Shown here piece by piece: positions 14,974 to 21,960 of a DNA stretch of 31,498 nt. The position numbers and the translations under genes are program-made. Within the stretch, counting starts at the first letter, position 1, and each line of letters starts with the position of its first letter. The stretch is from a virus, in the IMG/VR virus record IMGVR_UViG_3300020084_001471, positions 1-31,498 of that record. One strand, written 5' to 3'. Under the pieces are notes generated by a model, which worked only from the letters and a program-made list of their open reading frames with translations, searched no databases and had not been told where the DNA came from.

Positions 14974-16626
14974 ATGAAGGGCAAGAAAAAGATCGGATTA
15001 TGGATTCTCGCGCTGCTTATGAGTTTGCCGTCAATGGCGGCGGCGCAATGGCCCGGCGATTTGGTTTGGAATGTGCCGACAGATAACGTCGGAACATCCG
15101 TTCCTGCCCTTCTTTCCATGCGCGTTGCCGTAGGCGAGCAGCGCCGTTTTCGTGCGCGACTGACTTATGGCGGGCAAGTCGTCAATAGCGCAAGTTTTGA
15201 CCTGTATCAATTCATGTCGAAGGACGTGAAAGGGTACACAGTTTCTACGCTCACGATGACACCGGAAGCGCCGACAACCGGCGGGTGGGTTGTTTGCACT
15301 TTCACGAATCAGTCGCTTCCGGCGAATGCCTACTACGGCGCAATCGTGGCGACCAGCACAACGGCGAATCTGAAATTGATCGCCGGATGGTGGAAGATTT
15401 CCTTGACGGGTTTATTGCCGACAACGGCCCTGGGCGCAGGAACACACGATGAAGTTATCGTCACGACGCTGACCGCAACGAATATACGTACGCAGACGTT
15501 GTACTCGCCGGATTTGCAAACAAGTTTCACCAATACGGCAAAGACGAATGCCGCTAATGATTGGCGTGGATATGCGCAAACGAATTTTGGGAATATGACA
15601 GGAACGGGAACGTTGACCATCGCGGGGAATGTGGGGATTGGTGACACATCGCCACAAAGCCTGTTCAGTGTTGGCAATGGCGATAAGTTCACCGTTAACG
15701 CCAGCGGTGAAACCTCGACAGCGGCGACTGCGATGTATCTGAATAAGAGCGGCCCCGACGCTGATCAATCTATCTATTTCTACGAAGGCGGGTCGCCAAC
15801 GGGCGCTCGCTTTGGGTGGAACAACACGCCAGGGAGATATACCATGATTGGCGGCGGGCTGCAGGTAAATGGCCTCGGCACGACCGATGGCTGGGGAACA
15901 ACCATAACGGCGGGCGCTGCGACCAAGGCAGTGCGCGGCCTGGTCATTCTAACGAGCGGAACGACAGGGAAGGTTGATCGCGCTCTCGACGTTTCGGGCA
16001 CGACTGGCTTCACGTCGAGCGATCACCTGATCTATGCCAAATCGAATGCTTACCTGACGGGCGATGGAGATTGGATTGGCCGGAATATGACTGGACTTGA
16101 GGGCGTTTCGGCAGGGACGTATTGGCCCTATAGCGGTAACTGGAGAGTTGCGTTATGGACTGCCAGTGATAGATTTACGTTCTTGGGCCGCCCGACGACT
16201 GGAGCTCCGGTCGTGACCACGGGTTCGGCAGTTGGAGAGTGGAGCATGTCTCGGCTTTCCACACGCTCTCAATTTGTGTCCGATACATCCTATTCAATTC
16301 GCGCCTCGGTCGAGCGGCGATCCCAGACGTTGCTGACAACCGGAACGAGCGCTGTGGATTTCGTGATGCCTGATATGGCGACCCTCTGGTCGCGCAACCA
16401 CGAAACAACCGGTACGATTTGTTCTGAGTTCACGTTAGTTAATGCCTCGAACCAGACTTGCAGGGTTGAGGCTTCGATTCCAAAGATGACGACATTCTGG
16501 CTTGCGGGAACGACATATACTGAGCTAGTATTGAATGCCGGTGCAACAGTAACGCTTATGCAATCTCCGCGTCCGGCGTGGCAATGGATTGTCAAGTCCC
16601 GCGACGGGACGGTGACAGGGATATAG
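14974..16626 (+). CDS. Fibre-like structural protein with Sec signal peptide (long paralogue)
   Basis: A 550-residue protein with a textbook signal peptide: basic n-region MKGKKK, hydrophobic core IGLWILALLMSLPSM and AAA before Q at about residue 25. The mature part has a beta-sandwich-like N-terminal domain. A fibre shaft follows with GNVGIGDTSPQSLFSVGNGD, a motif common in trimeric tail fibres. The C-terminal region ends with repeated Thr-Gly-rich strands. Residues about 317-476 are encoded by a 482-bp segment identical to one in the 17172 gene. An earlier segment (15496-15618) is also nearly identical to 17373-17495. Position after the capsid gene suggests a head fibre or capsid appendage, but a signal peptide on a virion protein is unusual. 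No enzymatic motif is seen. Confidence 0.7.
   Translation: MKGKKKIGLWILALLMSLPSMAAAQWPGDLVWNVPTDNVGTSVPALLSMRVAVGEQRRFRARLTYGGQVVNSASFDLYQFMSKDVKGYTVSTLTMTPEAPTTGGWVVCTFTNQSLPANAYYGAIVATSTTANLKLIAGWWKISLTGLLPTTALGAGTHDEVIVTTLTATNIRTQTLYSPDLQTSFTNTAKTNAANDWRGYAQTNFGNMTGTGTLTIAGNVGIGDTSPQSLFSVGNGDKFTVNASGETSTAATAMYLNKSGPDADQSIYFYEGGSPTGARFGWNNTPGRYTMIGGGLQVNGLGTTDGWGTTITAGAATKAVRGLVILTSGTTGKVDRALDVSGTTGFTSSDHLIYAKSNAYLTGDGDWIGRNMTGLEGVSAGTYWPYSGNWRVALWTASDRFTFLGRPTTGAPVVTTGSAVGEWSMSRLSTRSQFVSDTSYSIRASVERRSQTLLTTGTSAVDFVMPDMATLWSRNHETTGTICSEFTLVNASNQTCRVEASIPKMTTFWLAGTTYTELVLNAGATVTLMQSPRPAWQWIVKSRDGTVTGI
15922..16403 (+). repeat. 482-bp direct repeat, copy 1
   Basis: This matches 17568-18049 base for base on reading both copies side by side. 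Sequence on both sides diverges at once (cgaaacaacc against cgagactact on the right). A perfectly conserved core with diverged flanks indicates recent gene conversion or cassette transfer between the two fibre genes. Confidence 0.9.
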
Positions 16627-16652
16627 GCGAATGAACCGATAGGAGACAACCG

Positions 16653-17162
16653 ATGAAACGAACGATGCTCTACACAATTGCTTTCTTCTTGCTGCTAGGA
16701 ACTTTTTTGGCGCTTGCAGAAACGATAGGGACGGTCACTACGACGCGCATCTGGCGTCAGAGTGAAAATGTGGATGCTACGTTGCGACCTTACGTTGATC
16801 CGCTGCGAGGCGTTGAAGAGACGGTTAAGCGCCTGGACATACGGGCGACGGTTTCAGCAGCAGGTGTAACCAGTGCTACCATACGAAATCTTGCGGGATC
16901 GAGAGACCTTCTCTTTGTGACGCAGCTCTTGGCGGTTGCAACTAGCGGCACAGCAGCTAACACAGGTTACGTGAACTGGGACTTGCAGATATTGGATAGC
17001 GCAGGTCTGGATTTGCTGAAGGGGTACGGGGCTGACCGTAGCAATAGCGCTATCGAAGGGATCAATTTCGTCACGCCTGCTTCCGTAGTCGGCCCGATGC
17101 GAGTTTATATCACAAGCTCAACGCAAGGTTCAATCTATCCCATAACGATTCTGTATCGCTAG
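16653..17162 (+). CDS. Small exported protein between the two fibre paralogues
   Basis: A 169-residue product preceded by AGGAGAC. The N-terminus is a clear signal peptide: MKR, hydrophobic TMLYTIAFFLLLGTFLALA, then cleavage after ALA before ETIG. The mature 145 residues are predicted beta-rich, with alternating hydrophobic strands (RDLLFVTQLLAVATSG, YVNWDLQILDSAGLDLL) and an ending SSTQGSIYPITILYR. This resembles a small jelly-roll or capsid/fibre-decorating fold, but I do not recognise a family. It may be a partner or cap of the flanking fibre proteins. Confidence 0.7.
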   Translation: MKRTMLYTIAFFLLLGTFLALAETIGTVTTTRIWRQSENVDATLRPYVDPLRGVEETVKRLDIRATVSAAGVTSATIRNLAGSRDLLFVTQLLAVATSGTAANTGYVNWDLQILDSAGLDLLKGYGADRSNSAIEGINFVTPASVVGPMRVYITSSTQGSIYPITILYR

Positions 17163-17171
17163 GAGTTTCCA

Positions 17172-18266
17172 ATGCGACGCATGACTTGTCTGATTCTGAT
17201 CGCGCTGGTTTGTATCATATCCCTTGCAGCGGTCTGGGTTGATGTGCCGCCGCCGGTCACACAGGATGATTTGCTCAACTACACGCGCCGCGATGGTTCT
17301 GCGCTGCCGACAGGGAATTGGTCATTTGTGGGTCGGGACTTGCTGAACGTTGGAAATCTGAAAACGACAGGGACGTTGTACTCGCCGGATTTGCAAACCA
17401 GTTTCACCAATACGGCAAAGACGAATGCCGCCAACGATTGGCACGGATACGCGCAGACGAATTTTGGGAATATGACAGGAACGGGAACGTTGACCGTCAG
17501 AAGCTTGCAAGTAAATGGGCTAAATACCACTGATGGCTGGGGAACAACGATAACGGCTGGGGCTGCAACCAAGGCAGTGCGCGGCCTGGTCATTCTAACG
17601 AGCGGAACGACAGGGAAGGTTGATCGCGCTCTCGACGTTTCGGGCACGACTGGCTTCACGTCGAGCGATCACCTGATCTATGCCAAATCGAATGCTTACC
17701 TGACGGGCGATGGAGATTGGATTGGCCGGAATATGACTGGACTTGAGGGCGTTTCGGCAGGGACGTATTGGCCCTATAGCGGTAACTGGAGAGTTGCGTT
17801 ATGGACTGCCAGTGATAGATTTACGTTCTTGGGCCGCCCGACGACTGGAGCTCCGGTCGTGACCACGGGTTCGGCAGTTGGAGAGTGGAGCATGTCTCGG
17901 CTTTCCACACGCTCTCAATTTGTGTCCGATACATCCTATTCAATTCGCGCCTCGGTCGAGCGGCGATCCCAGACGTTGCTGACAACCGGAACGAGCGCTG
18001 TGGATTTCGTGATGCCTGATATGGCGACCCTCTGGTCGCGCAACCACGAGACTACTGGCACAGTATGCGCCGAATTCACGATAAGCAATCAAAGCGATCA
18101 GACGAATCGGATAGAGGCCGGCGCGTCTGCAAGATTTCGGATGGCGGGAACGAACTACACCGAATTGGTCTTGAATGCAGGTGCAACAGTGACGCTTATG
18201 CAAGCGCCGCGTCCGGCATGGCAATGGATTGTCAAGTTCCGCGATGGGACGGTGAGTGGACAATAA
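17172..18266 (+). CDS. Fibre-like structural protein, short paralogue with signal peptide
   Basis: A 364-residue paralogue of the 14974 gene, preceded by an AGGAG site (TAGGAGTTTCCA). The N-terminus is hydrophobic (MRRMT, then CLILIALVCIISLAAVW), consistent with a signal peptide or anchor; no proper lipobox is present. It lacks the N-terminal beta-domain and part of the VGIG shaft of the long copy. It keeps the SPDLQTSFTNTAKTNAAND segment and the 482-bp identical block (residues about 133-292). The C-termini align but differ: CSEFTLVNASNQTCRVEAS in the long form against CAEFTISNQSDQTNRIEAG here. Two versions of the same fibre with different tips suggest alternative receptor binding or hetero-oligomers. 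Confidence 0.7.
   Translation: MRRMTCLILIALVCIISLAAVWVDVPPPVTQDDLLNYTRRDGSALPTGNWSFVGRDLLNVGNLKTTGTLYSPDLQTSFTNTAKTNAANDWHGYAQTNFGNMTGTGTLTVRSLQVNGLNTTDGWGTTITAGAATKAVRGLVILTSGTTGKVDRALDVSGTTGFTSSDHLIYAKSNAYLTGDGDWIGRNMTGLEGVSAGTYWPYSGNWRVALWTASDRFTFLGRPTTGAPVVTTGSAVGEWSMSRLSTRSQFVSDTSYSIRASVERRSQTLLTTGTSAVDFVMPDMATLWSRNHETTGTVCAEFTISNQSDQTNRIEAGASARFRMAGTNYTELVLNAGATVTLMQAPRPAWQWIVKFRDGTVSGQ
17568..18049 (+). repeat. 482-bp direct repeat, copy 2
   Basis: The second copy of 15922-16403, inside the short fibre paralogue. Same orientation and reading frame; the centre-to-centre distance is about 1.65 kb. Homologous recombination between the copies would delete the 16653 gene and fuse the N-terminus of the long fibre to the tip of the short one. 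Confidence 0.9.
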
Positions 18267-18281
18267 AGGGGGTAGAAAACG

Positions 18282-18755
18282 ATGACACGCTTTTGGAAAA
18301 GGATCGTCTTGGCTGTAGCCGTATTGCTCAGCCCTCTGAATCGGTCTTTCGCGCAGCCGCCACTCGGTACAGCGCCGACGAAGTTGACAGGCGATACGAC
18401 TGAGACGATTCAGATCATGCAAGGGATCGTAAATGCCGCTGCGCACGTGTGGCGATGGGACGCCCAGGGATGCACGTCTTTCACGATTTCCGTGATCAAC
18501 GCCTCTGGTGCAAGCGAGATGGTGAAGCGGCAGCAATCGCAGCTTGTGGCGATGAACAGTGGTGGGCCAGCAAGGTTGTGGGTTTTGGCAAACACAGCGT
18601 TGAAGCGTCTGTTCATTCGCGCTGCGGCTGATGCCGTTGACGATGAGGGCTTGCGGATAATTGCCCAGGGGCAGAACTTGCGCAATTGGGCGAGGGCGAT
18701 AAAAAACGCGGCGACAACGGCGAGCTTGGTTGTGGCTACTCCAACTAATGATTGA
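18282..18755 (+). CDS. Exported protein of unknown function, 157 residues
   Basis: Preceded by AAAGGGGGTAG. The N-terminus is a standard signal peptide: MTRFWKR, hydrophobic IVLAVAVLLSPL, then NRSFA before QPP. The mature part is a mixed fold with SFTISVINASGASEMVKRQQ and KRLFIRAAADAVDDEG, probably a small beta-sandwich, and ends close to the stop with TASLVVATPTND. I recognise no family. It is the fourth gene with a signal peptide in the block after the capsid gene and is followed within 20 bases by a holin-like gene. Confidence 0.68.
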   Translation: MTRFWKRIVLAVAVLLSPLNRSFAQPPLGTAPTKLTGDTTETIQIMQGIVNAAAHVWRWDAQGCTSFTISVINASGASEMVKRQQSQLVAMNSGGPARLWVLANTALKRLFIRAAADAVDDEGLRIIAQGQNLRNWARAIKNAATTASLVVATPTND

Positions 18756-18773
18756 TTGCATGGTGCTCAGAGA

Positions 18774-19046
18774 ATGAATGAGACAACACAGCTCAGGTTG
18801 ACGGAAATCGAATCTGAACTTCGCAGACAATCGCTTAACGACCATGATTTATTGATACGGCTGAATACACGGCTCGATATGTTGTGGGAGATGACCGAAG
18901 GTTTGCCATTGCGACTTGTGGCGGTTGAATCCGAAATCGGCGCGATTCGCCGGAATGCGCAACGAACGGCGGCAATAGCAGGAACTGTCTTGGCCGCCTT
19001 GGTAAGTGCGGCTGTGAATTTCGGAAAGAAACTTTTTGGGGATTGA
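18774..19046 (+). CDS. Holin-like coiled-coil membrane protein (XhlA-like architecture)
   Basis: A 90-residue protein from the ATG at 18774; the frame extends to a TTG at 18756 without support. Residues about 3-55 form a coiled coil (LRLTEIESELRRQ, then LVAVESEIGAIRRN). One hydrophobic helix follows (RTAAIAGTVLAALVSAAVNF, residues about 64-83) and a basic tail, KKLFGD. This is the layout of XhlA-type lysis-associated proteins and other one-helix phage holins or spanin partners. No endolysin is adjacent in this window, so a membrane anchor or export helper for the preceding signal-peptide proteins is an alternative. Confidence 0.55.
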   Translation: MNETTQLRLTEIESELRRQSLNDHDLLIRLNTRLDMLWEMTEGLPLRLVAVESEIGAIRRNAQRTAAIAGTVLAALVSAAVNFGKKLFGD

Positions 19047-19049
19047 CAC

Positions 19050-19424
19050 GTGGCTTTGACAATCGTTCAACAAATCCGCTTCCTCATGGGCGATAAAGAT
19101 GCTAACGCTGACGGCACCGGCGACATATATGGCGTGATGGATGAGGAGATCAATTTCTCCTACGAGGAAAGTGAAAGCATATATCTGGCCGCTGCAACGT
19201 GCTTGCGGGCCGCAGCATCGAAATTGGCGGCATCGGAACTTTCACAGAGCGCCGCAACTTGGAGCAAGGACACGCGGGGGCGCGTGGCCGCAATGAATGC
19301 TTTGGCCGACAAACTTGAGGCTACCGCGCCGAGTGAACCCTATGGCGTCGGCGCTGAAATCGCTTTGACCGACGCGGCTGAGGCGCAGATTCTCGAAAAC
19401 AAGGCGACGCGAGAGAGCGCATAA
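19050..19424 (+). CDS. Head-tail connector protein (gp6-like, probable)
   Basis: A 124-residue protein with a GTG start at 19050, 4 bases after the previous stop; GGGG lies upstream. It is helical, with the pattern seen in phage adaptor proteins that bind under the portal. The N-terminus VQQIRFLMGDKDANADG is followed by a helix ESESIYLAAATCLRAAASKL and a C-terminal alanine/glutamate-rich helix. Position after the head genes and before a joining protein fits the adaptor. The family assignment is by architecture and order rather than by a diagnostic motif. Confidence 0.65.
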   Translation: MALTIVQQIRFLMGDKDANADGTGDIYGVMDEEINFSYEESESIYLAAATCLRAAASKLAASELSQSAATWSKDTRGRVAAMNALADKLEATAPSEPYGVGAEIALTDAAEAQILENKATRESA

Positions 19425-19820
19425 ATGGCCTATAGGTGCGACGGTGATCTATTGCGGTTGATGCAGGAGCATGGCCAGACAATCAGGTTGCATGGCTTGA
19501 GCCGCGCCGATGATGACCTGGGCGGCAAGGAGCGGACGCTAGAGGAGGGGCCGACGGTCGTATGTTTCACCCGTCCACTGAGCGCCGAAGAAATTGATTG
19601 GCACGAGCGCCATGATACGCGAGCAGACCTCATGGTCTATCTGCCGCTCACAGATAGCGACGGCAACTTGCTTTCGTTAGCGCTCGACGGCATGGCGGAG
19701 ATTATGACACCTGATTCAATCGCCGGATACTACTCTATCGTCGGGCTAATAAACGCCTTGCCTGTCGAATCGAGTGATGGCAACGGCGAGCATCTTGAGA
19801 TGTTGATACGGAAGGCGTGA
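19425..19820 (+). CDS. Head closure / head-tail joining protein (probable)
   Basis: A 131-residue protein starting immediately after the previous TAA (TAAATG). It is beta-rich, with a middle segment FTRPLSAEEIDWHERHDTRA and a domain-end DGMAEIMTPDSIAGYYSIVG. The second reads like the 'a specV.v dgv.y.I...' strands of phage stopper proteins. Stoppers plug the connector after packaging and receive the tail. It is assigned from order (adaptor, stopper, gp10-like) and secondary-structure pattern. Confidence 0.55.
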   Translation: MAYRCDGDLLRLMQEHGQTIRLHGLSRADDDLGGKERTLEEGPTVVCFTRPLSAEEIDWHERHDTRADLMVYLPLTDSDGNLLSLALDGMAEIMTPDSIAGYYSIVGLINALPVESSDGNGEHLEMLIRKA

Positions 19821-19824
19821 GAGT

Positions 19825-20310
19825 ATGGCGGCGACACTCAGTCCGGGTTTCGGGGTGCATACGAACGAGAATTTGCGGCTGCGTGCTTTGCGGCAATGTG
19901 AAGGCGCGCTCTTGTCTGCAATCAGAGATGCCGCAGCGCGGCTTGAGGATATCGTAGTAACTAGCATGAAGCGAGCGCCGTTGCGATATAGGCTGGCACG
20001 AGGCTTGACCTTGGTGAGCTCTCGTTCCCGAAAACGAAAGGGGTTTGGGAAGCCGCAGTTTGTTGCCTCCGCGCCCTACACGCCGCCGCATTCGCGCAGA
20101 CCAATGGAAGGATTGCGGGCGAACATAGACCACGAAGTTGATCGAGCGACGCTGCGAGCAAGAATAGGATCGAATGTGATTTATGACCGCGCTTTGGAGC
20201 TTGGTTATTCACCTCGAAACCTATTGCCACGTCCGCACTACATGCCCGCGCTCCGTCAACTCCTGGGCGAGTTTGAAACCATTCTTGGCCGCTACAGGAT
20301 AATGACCTAA
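19825..20310 (+). CDS. HK97 gp10-like tail completion protein
   Basis: A 161-residue protein. The middle and C-terminus carry the gp10-like signature: ASAPYTPPHSRRPMEGLRAN (after a basic loop), ARIGSNVIYDRALELGY, and finally PRPHYMPALRQLL. In known phages this family helps join or complete the tail at its upper end. The basic loop SRSRKRKGFGK around residues 65-75 is longer than usual. The stop overlaps the next start as TAATG (20308-20312). Confidence 0.82.
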   Translation: MAATLSPGFGVHTNENLRLRALRQCEGALLSAIRDAAARLEDIVVTSMKRAPLRYRLARGLTLVSSRSRKRKGFGKPQFVASAPYTPPHSRRPMEGLRANIDHEVDRATLRARIGSNVIYDRALELGYSPRNLLPRPHYMPALRQLLGEFETILGRYRIMT

Positions 20311-20852
20311 TGCAATGGCTGATCGAAAGCATCATGGCAAAGATCAAGGCGGCAGATGATTTCTGCGCGTGGCTCGGCACAGATAAGGACGGGCAAGTCC
20401 GTTTCTATCTCGGCAAGGCCGTTGCCATAGAAAACCTTTCAACCGATTCAAAGACTCTCGGCACGGCGGCAAACCCGCTTCGCTATGCAGTTTTCACAAT
20501 CGCGCCGCGCAGCGGCGAGAACCTGAGATTCATGGATGGTTCTGAGACTCGCAACTATACGATGACTGTCCATTTCTTCGAGCGCAGCACTACATCGGTT
20601 CTGCCATGCGTCGAGGGTGAACGGCTCTTTGCAGCGATTTGGCAACTGCCCGCATCTGGCCAAATTGACGGCCTTTCGACAGCCGAGCCGAAGTGGTCAT
20701 TTCATTCATTACATGTCATGGCCGACTCAGACCCGACTTCACCCGAACCGACTGTCGAGGGTTTGTGGATGATGCAGAGAGACTTCAAAATCAGATTGAG
20801 CGCAACGCCTGTGCCGACGCCGACACCGACGCCGACACCAACGCCACCTTAG
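20310..20852 (+). CDS. Tail terminator-like protein with Pro-Thr tail
   Basis: A 180-residue protein at the tail-terminator position, between the gp10-like protein and the tail tube. The core is mixed alpha/beta, with LRYAVFTIAPRSGENLRF and MTVHFFERSTTSVLPCVEGE (the second resembling an edge strand of the terminator fold). It then ends in an unusual 15-residue extension of alternating Pro and Thr (PVPTPTPTPTPTPP). That extension is encoded by a near-perfect hexanucleotide repeat at about 20809-20849. Similar Pro-Thr ends occur on the next gene and on the 1261-residue adhesin. The start overlaps the previous stop (TAATG). Confidence 0.6.
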   Translation: MQWLIESIMAKIKAADDFCAWLGTDKDGQVRFYLGKAVAIENLSTDSKTLGTAANPLRYAVFTIAPRSGENLRFMDGSETRNYTMTVHFFERSTTSVLPCVEGERLFAAIWQLPASGQIDGLSTAEPKWSFHSLHVMADSDPTSPEPTVEGLWMMQRDFKIRLSATPVPTPTPTPTPTPP

Positions 20853-20868
20853 AAAGGGGTGAACGAGA

Positions 20869-21273
20869 ATGGCGAAATACAGTGGAGTAGCTGGCACTAT
20901 CAGTCTGTTGCATGGCGAGGATGAGCTTGGTGGGAACTGTTATCTCTGGGAAGTTGCCGCTGCTGCGGATTTGCGGCCCGCGGGAACTTTCGGCGACGGT
21001 GGCTATCGTTCGACCGTAAAGGGCGAGCAGTCATGGGACTTGACCGCTACATGCATGGCCGATGCAACTGATGCCGATTTCATAGAAGGCGATCTCTACG
21101 TGGTAGACGCGACAGATGACGCGGCGGGGAAACGAATAGCAGGTTCATTTCGGCTACAATCTACCCGGCACACGACCGATAGGCGGGGAGATGCAATGAC
21201 TGTTGCCACGCTATTGAGCGAAGGGAAAATCATCATTGAGCCAGTGGCGACGCCGACACCAACGCCTCCGTAA
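20869..21273 (+). CDS. Tail tube protein (probable) with short Pro-Thr tail
   Basis: A 134-residue protein with a strong AAAGGGGTGA ribosome binding site, as expected for an abundant product. It is beta-rich: GTISLLHGEDELGGNCYLWE, later GEQSWDLTATCMADATDADF and KRIAGSFRLQSTRHTTDRRG. The W-D-L-T-x-T-C-M-A-D pattern is typical of the tail tube beta-sandwich. It sits immediately before the frameshifted chaperone genes, the normal tail-tube position. It ends EPVATPTPTPP, a shorter version of the Pro-Thr tail of the preceding gene. No tail sheath gene accompanies it, which supports a non-contractile tail. Confidence 0.75.
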   Translation: MAKYSGVAGTISLLHGEDELGGNCYLWEVAAAADLRPAGTFGDGGYRSTVKGEQSWDLTATCMADATDADFIEGDLYVVDATDDAAGKRIAGSFRLQSTRHTTDRRGDAMTVATLLSEGKIIIEPVATPTPTPP

Positions 21274-21285
21274 AGGAGCAAGTGA

Positions 21286-21786
21286 ATGGCAGACGAACCT
21301 GTGATTCTTCTCGACTCCGAGGGTAAGCAGCTTAAGGCCAAACTTTTCGGATTGGCCGAGGCGCGAGAACTACGGCGCTGGGTCATGCAGGAACGCTACC
21401 AGGTGGCGCTTGAGGCGCTGAAACGGGAAGTGCGACCAGAGAATGTGAGCTGTCCACATTGTCGGCGTTCGTTTGCTTGGCAAGCACGAAATCCGATCAT
21501 GGATGATGACAAGCTTCAGATACTCGCCTCGGCCCTTGCGATCACGCGGAAAGATGAAATCGAAGCTGAGGCGTCAGTCGCGGGAGCGATTCAACAGATT
21601 TTTCTGGCGCTTCGTCATTATGACAAAAATGTGACATGGGAAAAGGCAGCGGAGATTTTTGCCATTCCTGGGAATTTCAATCGGCTTACCGAGGCATCGT
21701 TCCCGCCGACGCGCAAGGGGGATACGAAAGATGACGAAAACCCTACCTCGATTGGTGGGCAGTCGTCGAGCGACAATACCAGCTAG
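21286..21786 (+). CDS. Tail assembly chaperone, short form (gpG-like)
   Basis: A 166-residue protein preceded by AAAGGAG, placed between tail tube and tape measure. It is mainly helical, with an N-terminal AKLFGLAEARELRRWVMQER segment and one CPHC pair around residues 56-59 that may belong to a small zinc site. In siphoviruses this gene gives a major short product and a minor extended product made by -1 frameshifting, and both coat the tape measure during assembly. The slip site AAACCCT at 21738-21744 lies 14 codons before the frame-0 stop and leads into a long open -1 frame. Confidence 0.8.
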   Translation: MADEPVILLDSEGKQLKAKLFGLAEARELRRWVMQERYQVALEALKREVRPENVSCPHCRRSFAWQARNPIMDDDKLQILASALAITRKDEIEAEASVAGAIQQIFLALRHYDKNVTWEKAAEIFAIPGNFNRLTEASFPPTRKGDTKDDENPTSIGGQSSSDNTS

Positions 21787-21956
21787 TCGCGTATCTCTTT
21801 GGCTTGCCTTTGGAAACTGTCGAATGCCTTTCATTCCGGCTCGCGGCAGAACTGCTCGACACGTATTGTTATGCTCGTGACGTGGTTGAGGGACGGGGCG
21901 GCAAAGAAGCCGAGATGATCTATCGGGCGCGGTTGATGAATCTCAGACGGAGATAA
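21286..21956 (+). CDS. Tail assembly chaperone, frameshifted form (gpGT-like)
   Basis: Reading 153 codons of the short form up to CCT (21742-21744), then slipping back one base, continues for 70 codons (YLDWWAVVERQYQLVAYLFG ... RARLMNLRRR) to TAA at 21954-21956. The combined product is 223 residues. The extension is well-composed (LPLETVECLSFRLAAELLDT, helical). It has no start codon of its own near the beginning, only downstream TTGs, and its upstream end is closed by TGA at 21732-21734. Slippage therefore has to occur within the interval that holds AAACCCT. The extension would bind the tape measure while the short form coats it. Confidence 0.8.
21738..21744 (+). promoter_or_regulatory. Programmed -1 ribosomal frameshift site, A AAC CCT
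   Basis: The bases AAACCCT are in the frame-0 phase A-AAC-CCT, which is the canonical X-XXY-YYZ slippery heptamer (X=A, Y=C, Z=T). Both tRNAs can re-pair on AAA and CCC after a -1 slip. A weak stem CTCGA/TCGAG (21747-21751 with 21766-21770) lies just downstream. The spacer is shorter than usual, so its role as stimulator is doubtful. Confidence 0.75.
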
Positions 21957-21960
21957 TGAC

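Noticed and set aside
17172-17260. Lipoprotein signal in the short fibre paralogue
   Set aside because: The Cys context (ALVC) lacks the Gly/Ala/Ser before Cys expected in a lipobox.
15922-18266. Diversity-generating retroelement (template/variable repeat) acting on the fibre genes
   Set aside because: The differences after the identical block are not limited to adenines, and no reverse transcriptase gene is present in the window.
17940-18845. A 301-residue minus-strand ORF opposite the fibre and exported genes
   Set aside because: It spans three well-supported plus-strand genes, is rich in His/Arg/Pro/Cys as expected for an antisense frame, and has no start signal.
21659-21880. A 73-residue ORF across the chaperone junction
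   Set aside because: It is the +1 frame, Arg-rich and unlike protein; the -1 frame gives the expected chaperone extension.
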